From NCBI GenBank assembly GCA_965224495.1, contig CBDCZI010000024.1, positions 1 to 42,274 on the forward strand: a stretch of DNA of 42,274 bases, given 5' to 3'. This document shows, piece by piece, positions 25,197 through 34,383 of the stretch (positions are counted from its first letter, which is position 1; every line of letters starts with the position of its first letter). Under the pieces are notes generated by a model, which was not told the DNA's origin, did not search any database, and was given only the letters and a program-made list of their open reading frames with translations. This stretch comes from CBDCZI01 sp965224495 (lineage in GTDB: Bacteria; Bacteroidota; Bacteroidia; Cytophagales; JAAEPT01). A program made the position numbers and the translations under genes.

Positions 25197-25857
25197 TTAC
25201 TTATACTTCCTATTCAGTGTCTTTATAATTGTATTTGTGATATCCAACCCTTTTTCGTGGTACAAAATAGGTGACCCTACCATTTGCCCCGTCGCGACAA
25301 TGTACTTGATGTGATGTTTCTGAGCGTAAGTCTTTAACACCTTTTTCATCTTTAACATACCATCATCATTTGCTTTCATTACCTCATTTTGAGCTGTGTT
25401 CATCAAGCGTTGTTCTACTTGCCCAATTAACCCTTGTTCCTTTGCTAAATACTCTTCTTTTGCAGCATCTTGAATACCTCCATTTTGTAAACCAGTAGCA
25501 TATTTTGTGTATTCAGCCTTAAAACGTTCTTTTCTAGCCGCTAGATTTTTAACCTTTTGTTGGTGCTTCCCTTCAATTTTTTTTGATTGTCTTTTAAAAT
25601 AAGACCACTCTGTATTTACTCTATCAAAATTAAGAAAAGCAACCGTGTTTGTTTTTTCCTCTTTATTAATAACCAAAGGTTCGCTCTGTTCTTTCACCTC
25701 GGTAACATTCGGGAGCAGGCTTTGTTATCAGTAAAGTATCTGTTTTGATATCTTCTAACTTAACAACCTCTTTTTTGTCTCCACTAAACTGCAGGGCATA
25801 CAAACCGATGACAGCAACAACTAACACGGCATTAACCGCTAATAAACCTTTATTCAC
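25197..25857 (-). pseudogene. OmpH/Skp-family periplasmic chaperone-like protein, one-base frameshift
   Basis: ATG at 25857 gives a signal anchor (MNKGLLAVNAVLVVAVIGLY) and a short linker, then the frame breaks at a CCC run (25711-25713 on the plus strand as GGG). Reading it as CC gives 219 residues, continuing VTEVKEQSEPL and then the OmpH-like part: VAFLNFDRVNTEW, a long helical coiled-coil (KKIEGKHQQKVKNLAARKER), and a C-terminal HIKYIVATGQMVGSPILYHE. Skp-type proteins chaperone outer membrane proteins. The break cuts the export signal from the rest. Confidence 0.75.
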
Positions 25858-25868
25858 GTTATTTTTCT

Positions 25869-26219
25869 TTAAAACATTCCTTTCAAATCTTTCAGCAGAT
25901 TTAAATCATACCAAACTAACGCAAAAAGTCCAAAAAGAACAAATAAGAAGAGAAAAAAACCAATAATAACACCTAGTTTACTGTTCTTATTCAGTTCTTT
26001 ACTTTTTTTGATGTAAGTTTTACTCATTCGCTTGATGTACTTATCTAAAAAAGTTACGACAGGAAAATACACAGCTAAAACAACTACCATCCCAATGAAA
26101 ACGGATAAGTAGGTTTTCTCTTTATAGTAATGGTTTAAAAAATCGACTAAAAACTCAGAAATTAAATAAGCGGTAAGGATAGTTATCGAATAAACTGTAA
26201 ATTTAGAAAGTCGTTTCAT
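25869..26219 (-). CDS. Small hypothetical membrane protein
   Basis: 116 residues with three hydrophobic segments (about 8-28, 38-57 and 85-108) and a basic loop (DKYIKRMSKTYIKKSKELNK) between the last two. No motif or family is recognised. Its stop is 12 bases before the ompH-like start on the same strand, so the two form a unit. Confidence 0.6.
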   Translation of the reverse strand: MKRLSKFTVYSITILTAYLISEFLVDFLNHYYKEKTYLSVFIGMVVVLAVYFPVVTFLDKYIKRMSKTYIKKSKELNKNSKLGVIIGFFLFLFVLFGLFALVWYDLNLLKDLKGMF

Positions 26220-26265
26220 CTGTAAAAATATTTTATGGTTTTAAATCCTTTTAAATCAATGAATT

Positions 26266-26913
26266 ATGAATAATTTACTTAAAAAATCTATATATTTCAT
26301 TATACCATTACTTCTTTTTGTTGTTGTTGGTATTTTTTATTTCATTTATTTTCAAAAAGGGGATGCCGTTATTTGGTTCAATAACCATCATACAAGGTTT
26401 GGTGATTTCTTTTTTAAGAATGCTACTTATTTGGGTGATGGCGTATTTATCGGTGTCGTGATTTTGCTTTTGTTGGTTATTCGTCCGTATTGGTTTGTGC
26501 AATTATTGACTGCTACATTAGCCAATACATTGGTTGTCTATGTATTAAAGCGAAATATTTTTAATTATGACCGTCCCTTGCGTGTGCTTTCTTATATAGA
26601 TCCAGTACAAATTGAAGGTGTTCGTATCCACGAAATCTACAGTTTCCCATCGGGACATACTGACACCGCCTTTTTGTTGGCATTTGTGCTTACGCTGTTG
26701 GTGAGTAATAAAAAATGGGGTATTGTTTTGTTTTTCTTAGCCTTGTCAACCGCTGTTTCTCGTATGTACCTCTTTCAACATTTCTTTATGGATATTTATG
26801 CAGGAGCGTTGATTGGCGTGTTTGTTTCGTTAATTATCTTTTATTTGATAGATAAAACGTCCTTAAAAAACAAAAAACGTTTGAACCAACCTTTTTGGGG
26901 TTTAGGTAAATGA
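26266..26913 (+). CDS. PAP2-family membrane phosphatase
   Basis: 215 residues with about five membrane segments. The three phosphatase motifs are complete: KRNIFNYDRP (95-104), FPSGH (127-131) and SRMYLFQHFFMD (165-176), with His131 and His172 catalytic. Family members remove phosphate from lipid phosphates such as undecaprenyl pyrophosphate, phosphatidylglycerol phosphate or lipid A; the substrate is not clear. It is divergent from the small membrane protein with a 46-base gap. Confidence 0.88.
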   Translation: MNNLLKKSIYFIIPLLLFVVVGIFYFIYFQKGDAVIWFNNHHTRFGDFFFKNATYLGDGVFIGVVILLLLVIRPYWFVQLLTATLANTLVVYVLKRNIFNYDRPLRVLSYIDPVQIEGVRIHEIYSFPSGHTDTAFLLAFVLTLLVSNKKWGIVLFFLALSTAVSRMYLFQHFFMDIYAGALIGVFVSLIIFYLIDKTSLKNKKRLNQPFWGLGK

Positions 26914-27040
26914 AAGTTTTAATTAAGGAGCAGGGTAGGTATAGATTTCATTAATCTCGTTTAACTCTTTTATCGGTAGGAGCATACGTAAAAACCGAAA
27001 ACACCTTGCTTGTGTAAATATGGAGAGTTTTACGTTACAC

Positions 27041-27147
27041 ACAGTCGAAAGCCCGATGCGATGGGAGTTATGAAACAGTGTCTTTATGGCCCTGAACTCT
27101 TTGCTATGAAAGACAATGAAACACGATAAAAAGAGGACACGCCCAAA
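27041..27147 (-). repeat. Interspersed intergenic element, degenerate copy D
   Basis: Read on the minus strand: TTTGGGCG (27147-27140), then ATCGCATCGGGCTTTCGACT followed by GTGTGT (about 27062-27037). TCGGGCTTTCGACTGT (27056-27041) is shared exactly with copy B (16772-16757). The right-hand module cannot be seen. The gap 26914-27253 shows no other gene-like content; the pyc promoter must lie after 27150, where the sequence is AT rich (TATATTTA near 27187). Confidence 0.55.
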
Positions 27148-27253
27148 TCTACACGCTATTTTATTGAATTAACACGCACAATTTTATATATTTACTATTA
27201 AAGGTATTTAACCATATTTCACGAACAAATAACGACTTCATAATTCCACATAA

Positions 27254-30200
27254 ATGACTGAAAATTTAAAGAAACTCGACAGGATATTGGTTGCCAATAG
27301 AGGCGAAATTGCTATTCGTATTTTACGTGCGGCGTCTGAATTAAAAATCAGAACGGTGGCAATGTACACTTATGAAGACCGTTATTCGTTGCACCGTTAC
27401 AAGGCGGATGAGGCGTACCAAATTGGTAATGACGACGAGCCTTTAAAGCCGTATTTGGATATTGAAGCGATTATTCAAGTGGCGAAAGAGAATAACATTG
27501 ATGCGATACATCCTGGTTATGGGTTTTTATCAGAAAATGTGCAGCTTGCTGTAAGGTGTCGTGAGGAAGGAATTATTTTTGTCGGTCCTGAGCCTGAAGT
27601 TATGGCGCAATTGGGCGATAAAGTGGAGGCTAAAAAATTGGCGGTAAATGCAAAAGTACCTGTTATTGAAGATAGTAAGGCTGACTTAACAGATGTTTCT
27701 ATTGCTATAACAGAGGCAGAAAGAATCGGTTATCCGATTATGTTGAAGGCTGTTGCTGGTGGTGGTGGACGTGGAATGCGTGTCATCCGTTCGTCGAAAG
27801 AGCTGGAGAAAGGTTTTTACGAAGCCAAAAACGAGGCGGATAAGTTTTTCGGAAACGACACGATGTTTATCGAGAAATTTATTGATGAGCCAAAGCATAT
27901 CGAAGTGCAATTGATGGGTGATAATTATGGAAATATCGTTCACTTACACGAGAGAGATTGCTCGGTTCAGCGACGTTTTCAAAAGGTGGTAGAAGTTGCT
28001 CCAAGTCCAAATTTAAAGGAAGAAACACGTCAAGCGATTTTTGATTATGCGATACGAATTGCCAAACACGTAAATTACAACAATGTAGGTACGGTTGAAT
28101 TTTTGGTGGATAAAGAAGGTGGTATTTACTTTATTGAAGTAAATCCTCGTGTGCAAGTTGAACATACGATTACAGAAGAAATCACAGGTGTAGATATTGT
28201 CCGTTCGCAAATTTTGATTGCTCAGGGACACCCTCTTTCGTCGAAAGGAATTTATTTAAGAAGTCAAGAGGATATTGTGGTTAACGGTTTTGCGATTCAA
28301 TGTCGTGTGACTACGGAAGACCCTATCCAAGATTTCAAACCTGATTACGGTACGATCATCGCTTATAGAAATGCTGCAGGTTTTGGTATTCGTTTAGATG
28401 AAGGTTCGACGTATCCTGGGATGAAAATTTCGCCGTTCTTTGATTCGATGTTGGTGAAAATTAGTTCGTCGGGAAGAACGTTGAAAGGTGCTTGTGAGCG
28501 TTTGCAACGAACATTGACTGAGTTTAGAATTAGAGGGGTAAAAACCAATATTGAGTTTTTGAAAAATGTAATTACACACCCTGTTTTTATGGCTGGTGAT
28601 TGCACGGTTGAGTTTATACCTAAACACCCAGAGCTTTTCAAAATGGCTCGTACGCAAGATAGAGGAACAAAAACCTTAAAGTATTTAGCTGACGTAAGTG
28701 TTAACGGTAACCCTGATGTAAAATTCATCGACCCTCGAAAAACATTTATTACGCCTACTGTTCCCGCTTTTGATAAGTATGCGGCGTTCCCAAAAGGGAC
28801 AAAAGATATTTTGACGGATTTAGGTCCTGAAGGGTTTGCGGGTTGGTTAAAAAATGAAAAGAAAATTCATTTTACTGATACGACTTTTAGAGACGCGCAC
28901 CAATCATTATTAGCTACAAGGTTTAGAACAAGTGATTTGTTAGAAATCGCTGAGAGTTATGCTAAGAATGTACCTGAAACATTTTCTATGGAAATGTGGG
29001 GTGGTGCTACTTTTGATGTTGCCTTACGTTTCTTGCACGAATGTCCGTGGGAGCGTTTGAAACTATTGAGAGAAGCTGTACCAAACATTATGTTCCAAAT
29101 GCTATTGCGTGGTTCTAATGCTGTAGGTTACACGGCTTACCCTGATAATTTGGTAGAGAAATTTGTTGAAAAAGCAGGAGAAAATGGTATCGATGTCTTT
29201 AGAATATTCGATTCGTTGAACTGGTTGGAGGCAATGAAAGTAAGTATCAAAGCGGTAAAAGAACGTACAAATTCTTTGGCTGAAGTTGCGATAGGTTACA
29301 CAAGTGATATCTTAAATCCTGAAAACAAAAAATACGATTTGCAATATTATATAGATATGGCAAAACGTATCGAGGATGAGGGGGCTCATATATTAGCGAT
29401 AAAAGATATGGCTGGTTTACTGACTCCTTATGCTGCCGAGAAATTGATCCCTGCTTTAAAAGAAGCGGTTGATATGCCTATCCACTTGCATACACACGAT
29501 ACTTCTTCGGTGCAAGCGGCTACTTATTTGAAGGCTATCGAACAAGGTGTTGATGTGGTAGATTGTGCATTGGCTTCGGTTTCGGGCTTAACTTCTCAAC
29601 CAAATTTAAACTCGATGGTTTCTATTTTGAAAAACCACGAAAGACAACCTGCTCTTAATTTAGATGCTATAAATAAGCAGTCAAATTATTGGGAAGATGT
29701 ACGTGAACTGTACTATCCTTTTGAATCGGGATTGAAGTCTGGAACGGCTCAGGTTTACGAAAACGAAATTCCTGGAGGTCAATATTCTAACCTTAAACCT
29801 CAAGCTGCTGCTGTTGGTTTGACTGGTGAAGATTTTGAACGTGTAAAGAAAAACTATGCTGTTGTTAACGGCTTGTTTGGAGGTATTGTAAAGGTTACAC
29901 CAAGTTCTAAAGTGGTTGGTGATATGGCTATTTTTATGACCACCAACAACCTCACAGCAGAGGATGTGTTAGACGAAACTAAAAATCACGCTTTCCCTAA
30001 TTCTGTTATCGGTTTTTTTAGAGGCGATTTGGGGCAACCCGAAGGTGGCTTCCCAGAGAAATTGCAACGTATTGTTTTGAAAGACATCAAACCCTTTCAA
30101 AGGTCGTCCGAACGAACATTTAACACCGATAGATTTTGATAAAGAATTCAAAGAGTTTCAAGAAGAGTACACCGAATATGCCGATTTCTTAGATTTCTTA

Positions 30201-30716
30201 TCTTTCAAATTGTACCCAAAAGTATTCAAACAGTACCACGAACACCACGCCGAGTTTGGTTACGTTTCTCAGATTCCTACCAAAGCATTCTTTTACGGAA
30301 TGAAAAAAGGGGAAGAGATTTTGGTTACCCTTGCCAAGGGTAAAACCATTATGGTCAAGTTGATGTATATTTTAGATCCTGACGAAAATGGTATGTGTAT
30401 CGTCGGATTTGAACTGAATGGTCAAATTAGACGTGTACAAGTCAAAAACATACATATCAAAGCGTCAAAAATTGCTAACATTAAAGCAAACGAAGATAAT
30501 GACAACGAAATCGGAGCTCCTCTTCAAGGGAAGCTATCTTCTGTTTTTGTTAAAGTGGGAGATATTGTAGAGGAAAATAGTCCTTTATTCTCTATCGAGG
30601 CTATGAAAATGGAATCAACGATTTCTTCTCCTAAAGCAGGAAAGGTTAAAACTGTTCTTGTTAAAGCAGGAGAAATGGTTGACCAAGAAGATATGATTGT
30701 TGAATTGGAAGATTAA
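27254..30716 (+). pseudogene. pyc: Pyruvate carboxylase, one-base frameshift before the biotin carrier part
   Basis: The first frame covers 27254 to about 30097 and holds the biotin carboxylase domain (RILVANRGEIAIRILRA, ATP loop AVAGGGGRGMR, FIEVNPRVQVEHTITEE) and the carboxyltransferase domain (FTDTTFRDAHQSLLATRFR, LHTHDTSS). Near 30095-30097 a TTT run seems one T too long (CCCTTTCAAAGG). After this the proper frame continues as KGRPNEHLTPIDF and ends in the biotin carrier domain with EAMKMES. The restored length is 1153 residues, the norm for Pyc, which makes oxaloacetate from pyruvate for anaplerosis. As written, the main product lacks biotin. Confidence 0.9.
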
Positions 30717-30736
30717 TTTACTCTTTACAAAACACA

Positions 30737-30774
30737 AAAGGGCAGTTTGTTTTATACTAACTGCCCTTTTTTTT
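30737..30774 (+). terminator. Intrinsic terminator of pyc
   Basis: AAAGGGCAGTT (30737-30747) and AACTGCCCTTT (30759-30769) pair perfectly, followed by a T run, 21 bases after the pyc stop. Confidence 0.9.
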
Positions 30775-30943
30775 GTTATAAGAATAATACGAGAAGTAAC
30801 GCTATAACTCCAATAAATACAAATAAATTTTGTAAGGTATTTTACAGGTTAGAACAGTATCAGAATATTCTGATGGATTAAAATAAACCTGACATTTCTT
30901 CCCTTTTTTATAATTTCTATTGAGTTGATTTTGGTGCTACTTT

Positions 30944-31170
30944 ATGCCTATGTTCTATCTTGGGTTTAAAAATAATTCTTCTTATGATAGGTTATGGGAA
31001 GCCCGAAAAATTGGGGGAGGAATTGTAAATTCATCAAGAACATTTACTATAATGACGTCCCAATATCAACAATGGCAAGGTCGATTGAAATTGATATTAG
31101 ACAAATGTTAGACGAAACGGACATTCCTAAACCTTTAGACCCGATTGGTAAATTTGGTATCGTATTGTAG
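30944..31170 (+). pseudogene. Relic of a bestrophin-family (YneE/UPF0187) channel gene
   Basis: One frame (30944-31050 and on) gives MFYLGFKNNSSYDRLWEARK then IGGGIVNSSRTFTIM, the family signature near the N-terminus (N-N-S-Y-D-R-x-W-E-A-R-K, with Gly where Trp is usual after KI). A second frame (about 31074-31170) gives MARSIEIDIRQMLDETDIPK then PLDP, the C-terminal signature. Intact members have about 290 residues, so about 200 residues between these parts, and the first TM region, have been lost. No stop-free link joins the frames. This is a decayed chloride-channel-like gene. Confidence 0.75.
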
Positions 31171-31198
31171 TTCATCAACGCAAAAATTAAAAAAAATG

Positions 31199-31232
31199 GC
31201 TTAGTGCTCGTTAAAATTATCGAGCACTAAGC
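31199..31232 (-). terminator. Intrinsic terminator for the leftward oxyR transcript
   Basis: GCTTAGTGCTCG (31199-31210) and CGAGCACTAAGC (31221-31232) pair perfectly; on the minus strand the hairpin is followed by CAT and a run of seven T. It lies about 120 bases after the oxyR stop. Confidence 0.85.
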
Positions 31233-31355
31233 ATATACTAAACATTTGCTCTTACCGATAAAAAGAAGGCATGAGGTACTTAGAATGATTACGACAGAGT
31301 GAAAATTCACTTGGGAATGGAAGATGGAGGTTGTAACAAGTTTAAAACTAATGAA

Positions 31356-32289
31356 CTACCTCCATTTAACGATTTGTCCTCGTTCTTTATCTTTCATTTT
31401 AGAAGGAATTGCATCAATTATCTCTTCGGCTAACAAACTAATCAAACGCTTTTTTGAAAACATACGTGTATAAACCAAACTTACCTCTCTAAGTGGAGTC
31501 TTCCCTTTCAGCTTTTTGATAGAAACCTTTGGGTTTTCAGTTAAAGCCAGTTCAGGAAGTATAGTATAACCACCCTCAGTTTCAACCAACTTTTTTATTG
31601 TTTCCAGTGAGCCACTTTCGTATTCAAAATGCCCATTTTCTGCTGATTTAGTGTCAAAATCACAGAGATTAATCACTTGCGAACGAAAGCAATGTCCTTT
31701 ACTTAAAAGCCATAAATCAGGACTAGCTATTTCGGTGGTTTTTATCTTCTTTTGGTGAGCAAAATTGTGGTTGTTGTTAGAATAAATCATCATTTCTTCA
31801 TAAAATAAGATTTGTTCGATAATACCTTTCTCTTCCAAAGGTGTAACTAAAATCCCTACATCCAAACGGTCTTTTTTTAACTGTTCAATAATGTCTTCGG
31901 TCAATAACTCTACTATTTTAATCTGTACATTGGGAAATTTTAAAGTAAAATTTCCCAATAAACAAAGGGATGAGGTAGGGAGCAAGAGAAGGAATAATGC
32001 CAATTTTCAATTCGCCTGAGACATCCTCTGTGTAGTCAATGATAAGTTCAGTTATCTTTTTGCTCTCCGCAAGAGTGGTGCGGGCTTGTTCAATTATTTT
32101 GACACCAATTTCGGTAGGGATAATTGGTTGCTTTGTTCTGTCAAAAATCACGACAGCCAAGTCGTTCTCTAATTTTTTTATCTGCATACTCAAGGTCGGT
32201 TGAGTAACAAAACATTTTTCTGATGCCGTTACAAAATGCCTGTATGTGTCCACAGCAATGATATATTCCAATTGTATTAAAGTTACCAT
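31356..32289 (-). pseudogene. oxyR: OxyR-type LysR regulator of peroxide response, one-base frameshift
   Basis: ATG at 32289 (MVTLIQLEYIIAVDTYRHF) opens a LysR helix-turn-helix (about 1-60: SEKCFVTQPTLSMQIKKLEN). The frame breaks in GGGAAATTTT near 31951-31956, where one base seems extra; the other frame continues NFTLKFPNVQIKIVEL to the stop. Restored length is 310 residues. GHCFRSQVINLC has two cysteines nine residues apart as in the redox switch of OxyR (Cys199/Cys208 in E. coli). An ATG at 32376 would lie too far upstream and inside the promoter region. It is divergent from katA, the classical arrangement. Confidence 0.87.
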
Positions 32290-32334
32290 AGTTGCAATAT
32301 AGATATTATTTATGTTATTATAAAAATAATTGAC

Positions 32335-32365
32335 TTGACCAATATGTGAGCTACACGTATATTTG
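32335..32365 (+). promoter_or_regulatory. Predicted katA promoter (TTG-N20-TATATTTG)
   Basis: TTG at 32335-32337 and TATATTTG at 32358-32365 with a 20-base spacer. Transcription would begin near 32371, about 18 bases before the katA ATG. The AT-rich stretch 32300-32330 just upstream, between oxyR and katA, is where an OxyR site would be expected, but I cannot define one. Confidence 0.65.
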
Positions 32366-32388
32366 TATAGAACCAAACACTAAATATC

Positions 32389-33867
32389 ATGTCGAAGTCT
32401 AAAAAAATAACTTCAAACAATGGCTGTCCAGTCAGTCATTATGAAGACACAAAAATAGTTGGAGAGCGAGGTCCTGCTTTATTGGAAGACTTCTTTTTAC
32501 AAGAGAAATTAGCTCAGTTTAACCGTGAACGGATACCCGAACGTATCGTACACGCCAAGGGAACGGGAGCGTATGGTAAATTGACCATCACCCACGATAT
32601 ATCGAAATATAGTCGAGCCAAAGTTTTTTCAGAAATAGGTAAAGAAACAGAACTATTTGTTCGATTTTCGACCGTAGGAGGAGAAAAAGGCTCTGCTGAT
32701 ACAGAAAGAGACCCTAGAGGATTTGCTGTGAAATTTTATACAGAAGCAGGGAATTGGGATTTGGTAGGAAACAATACGCCCGTGTTTTTCATCAAAGACC
32801 CGAAAAAATTCCCTGATTTTATTCACACACAAAAACGTAACCCAAAGACCAATTGCAAAGACGCAACAATGGTTTGGGATTATTGGTCGCTAAACCCCGA
32901 AAGTCTTCATCAAGTACTTATCTTAATGTCAGATAGAGGGACACCCGACGGTTACCGGTTTATGAATGGTTATGGTAGTCACACCTTTTCTTTTATTAAC
33001 AAAAAAGGGGAACAGTTTTATGTGAAATTTCACTACAAAACGATGCAAGGAAACAAGACCTTAACTTCCTCAAAAGCGACTGATCTAAAAGGAACAGATC
33101 CCGATTATTCGCAAAGGGATTTGGTCGATGCCATCGAACGAGGTGACTTTCCTAAATATGCTTTAAAAGTGCAAATAATGACGTTGGAGGAAGCGAAGAG
33201 TTTTAGGTGGAATCCTTTTGATTTAACTAAGGTATGGTCACACAAAGTATTTCCGTTACAAGAGGTAGGTGTCATCGAATTAAATAAAATTCCTGTAAAC
33301 TATTTCCAAGACGTCGAGCAAGTGGCTTTCTCTCCATCGAACTTGGTTGATGGTATTGGTTTTTCGCCAGACAAAATGTTACAAGGGCGACTTTTCGCCT
33401 ATCCAGATGCACAACGTTACCGTATTGGTGCCAATTACAATTCGTTACCTGTAAATAGGTGCCCGTTTGCTGTCAATAATTACCATAGAGATGGGGCAAT
33501 GCGAGCTGATGGAAACGGAGAAAATACACCTAATTATTTTCCCAACAGCTTTGATGAAAATAAAACGGAAGAAGTTCATAAAACACCAACTATTCATTTA
33601 GAAAGTGATGAGGTAGGTTTTTTTGACAGAAACAAAAATGATGATGACCATTATTCACAACCGAAAGAGTTGTTTGAAAAAGTGATGAATCCACAAGAAC
33701 AAACAAATACGATAAACAATATAGTGGATGCGATGCAGGGAATAGAAGGAGATAAAAAAGAAGAAATAATTAACAGACAGCTGTGTCATTGGTTTAGAAT
33801 GAGTCCGCAATTAGGTAGCGGAGTAGCAAAAGGTTTAGGGGTAAATGTAGAACAATTTATAAAATAA
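32389..33867 (+). CDS. katA: Catalase (monofunctional, haem)
   Basis: 492 residues, the size of small-subunit clade catalases. The distal His55 is in ERIVHAKGTGAYG, Asn128 in DLVGNNTPVFF and the proximal haem ligand Tyr338 in RLFAYPDAQRYRIG; the spacings match bovine catalase (74, 147, 357). It breaks down hydrogen peroxide in the cytoplasm. It lies 100 bases from the divergent oxyR gene and upstream of dps, a peroxide-defence group. The frame is intact, unlike both neighbours. Confidence 0.97.
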   Translation: MSKSKKITSNNGCPVSHYEDTKIVGERGPALLEDFFLQEKLAQFNRERIPERIVHAKGTGAYGKLTITHDISKYSRAKVFSEIGKETELFVRFSTVGGEKGSADTERDPRGFAVKFYTEAGNWDLVGNNTPVFFIKDPKKFPDFIHTQKRNPKTNCKDATMVWDYWSLNPESLHQVLILMSDRGTPDGYRFMNGYGSHTFSFINKKGEQFYVKFHYKTMQGNKTLTSSKATDLKGTDPDYSQRDLVDAIERGDFPKYALKVQIMTLEEAKSFRWNPFDLTKVWSHKVFPLQEVGVIELNKIPVNYFQDVEQVAFSPSNLVDGIGFSPDKMLQGRLFAYPDAQRYRIGANYNSLPVNRCPFAVNNYHRDGAMRADGNGENTPNYFPNSFDENKTEEVHKTPTIHLESDEVGFFDRNKNDDDHYSQPKELFEKVMNPQEQTNTINNIVDAMQGIEGDKKEEIINRQLCHWFRMSPQLGSGVAKGLGVNVEQFIK

Positions 33868-33914
33868 AGTAAGATGAAAAATTCGATAGGAATAGATAGT
33901 AAAAAGCAAAAACA

Positions 33915-34340
33915 TTGAGTAAGAAGTTAAATCAATTGTTGGCTGACTACCAATTGTTTTACCAAAACCTGAGAGGGTTGCATTGGAATATCAAAGGGCG
34001 TGAGTTTTTTGAACTACATATTAAATTTGAGGAGTTTTATGACGATGCGGTGATTAAAATAGATGAAATTGCGGAGCGTATTTTGACGTTAGAGGGAGAG
34101 CCTTTACATACTTTTACGGATTATTTAAAAGTATCTCAAATAAAAGAGAAAAAAGGAATAACCAACGGAGTAGAAGGAGTGAAGATTATTGTTAAAAATT
34201 TTTCGAGCTTAATTTTAAACGAAAGAACAATACTTAATTATTCAAATGAAGCCGAAGATGAAGGAACAGCAAGTTTGATGAGTGATTACATTGCTCAAAC
34301 AGAAAAAACACTTTGGATGCTAAACTCTTATTTGAAATAG
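33915..34340 (+). CDS. dps: Dps-family ferritin-like DNA-binding/iron-storage protein, N-terminus out of frame
   Basis: 141 residues from TTG 33915. The ferroxidase site is in LHWNIKGREFFELHIKFEEF then YDDAVIKIDEIAERI (His, His, Asp, Glu spacing of Dps). It forms a dodecamer that oxidises iron with hydrogen peroxide and protects DNA. An ATG at 33874 starts MKNSIGIDSKKQKH in another frame, which matches usual Dps N-termini; one missing T in CATTG (33913-33917) would join them to 155 residues. So the TTG start may be an artefact of a frameshift. The four-helix core is complete either way. Confidence 0.88.
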   Translation: MSKKLNQLLADYQLFYQNLRGLHWNIKGREFFELHIKFEEFYDDAVIKIDEIAERILTLEGEPLHTFTDYLKVSQIKEKKGITNGVEGVKIIVKNFSSLILNERTILNYSNEAEDEGTASLMSDYIAQTEKTLWMLNSYLK

Positions 34341-34344
34341 AATA

Positions 34345-34383
34345 AAATTAGCAGGGATATTAATTAAGTATTTCTGCTAATTT
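34345..34383. terminator. Hairpin between convergent dps and hydrolase genes
   Basis: AAATTAGCAG (34345-34354) and CTGCTAATTT (34374-34383) pair perfectly. It lies 4 bases after the dps stop and its right arm is inside the end of the leftward hydrolase gene. It is probably bidirectional. Confidence 0.65.

Noticed and set aside
28363..28728. Leftward 121-codon frame inside pyruvate carboxylase
   Set aside because: Antisense shadow of a conserved biotin carboxylase domain.
32295..32330. Possible OxyR binding site before katA
   Set aside because: The stretch is AT rich with partial symmetry, but it does not match the known four-element OxyR pattern well enough.
32290..32376. Upstream extension of oxyR to an ATG at 32376
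   Set aside because: It would add 29 residues before the conserved LysR start and cover the katA -33/-7 promoter.
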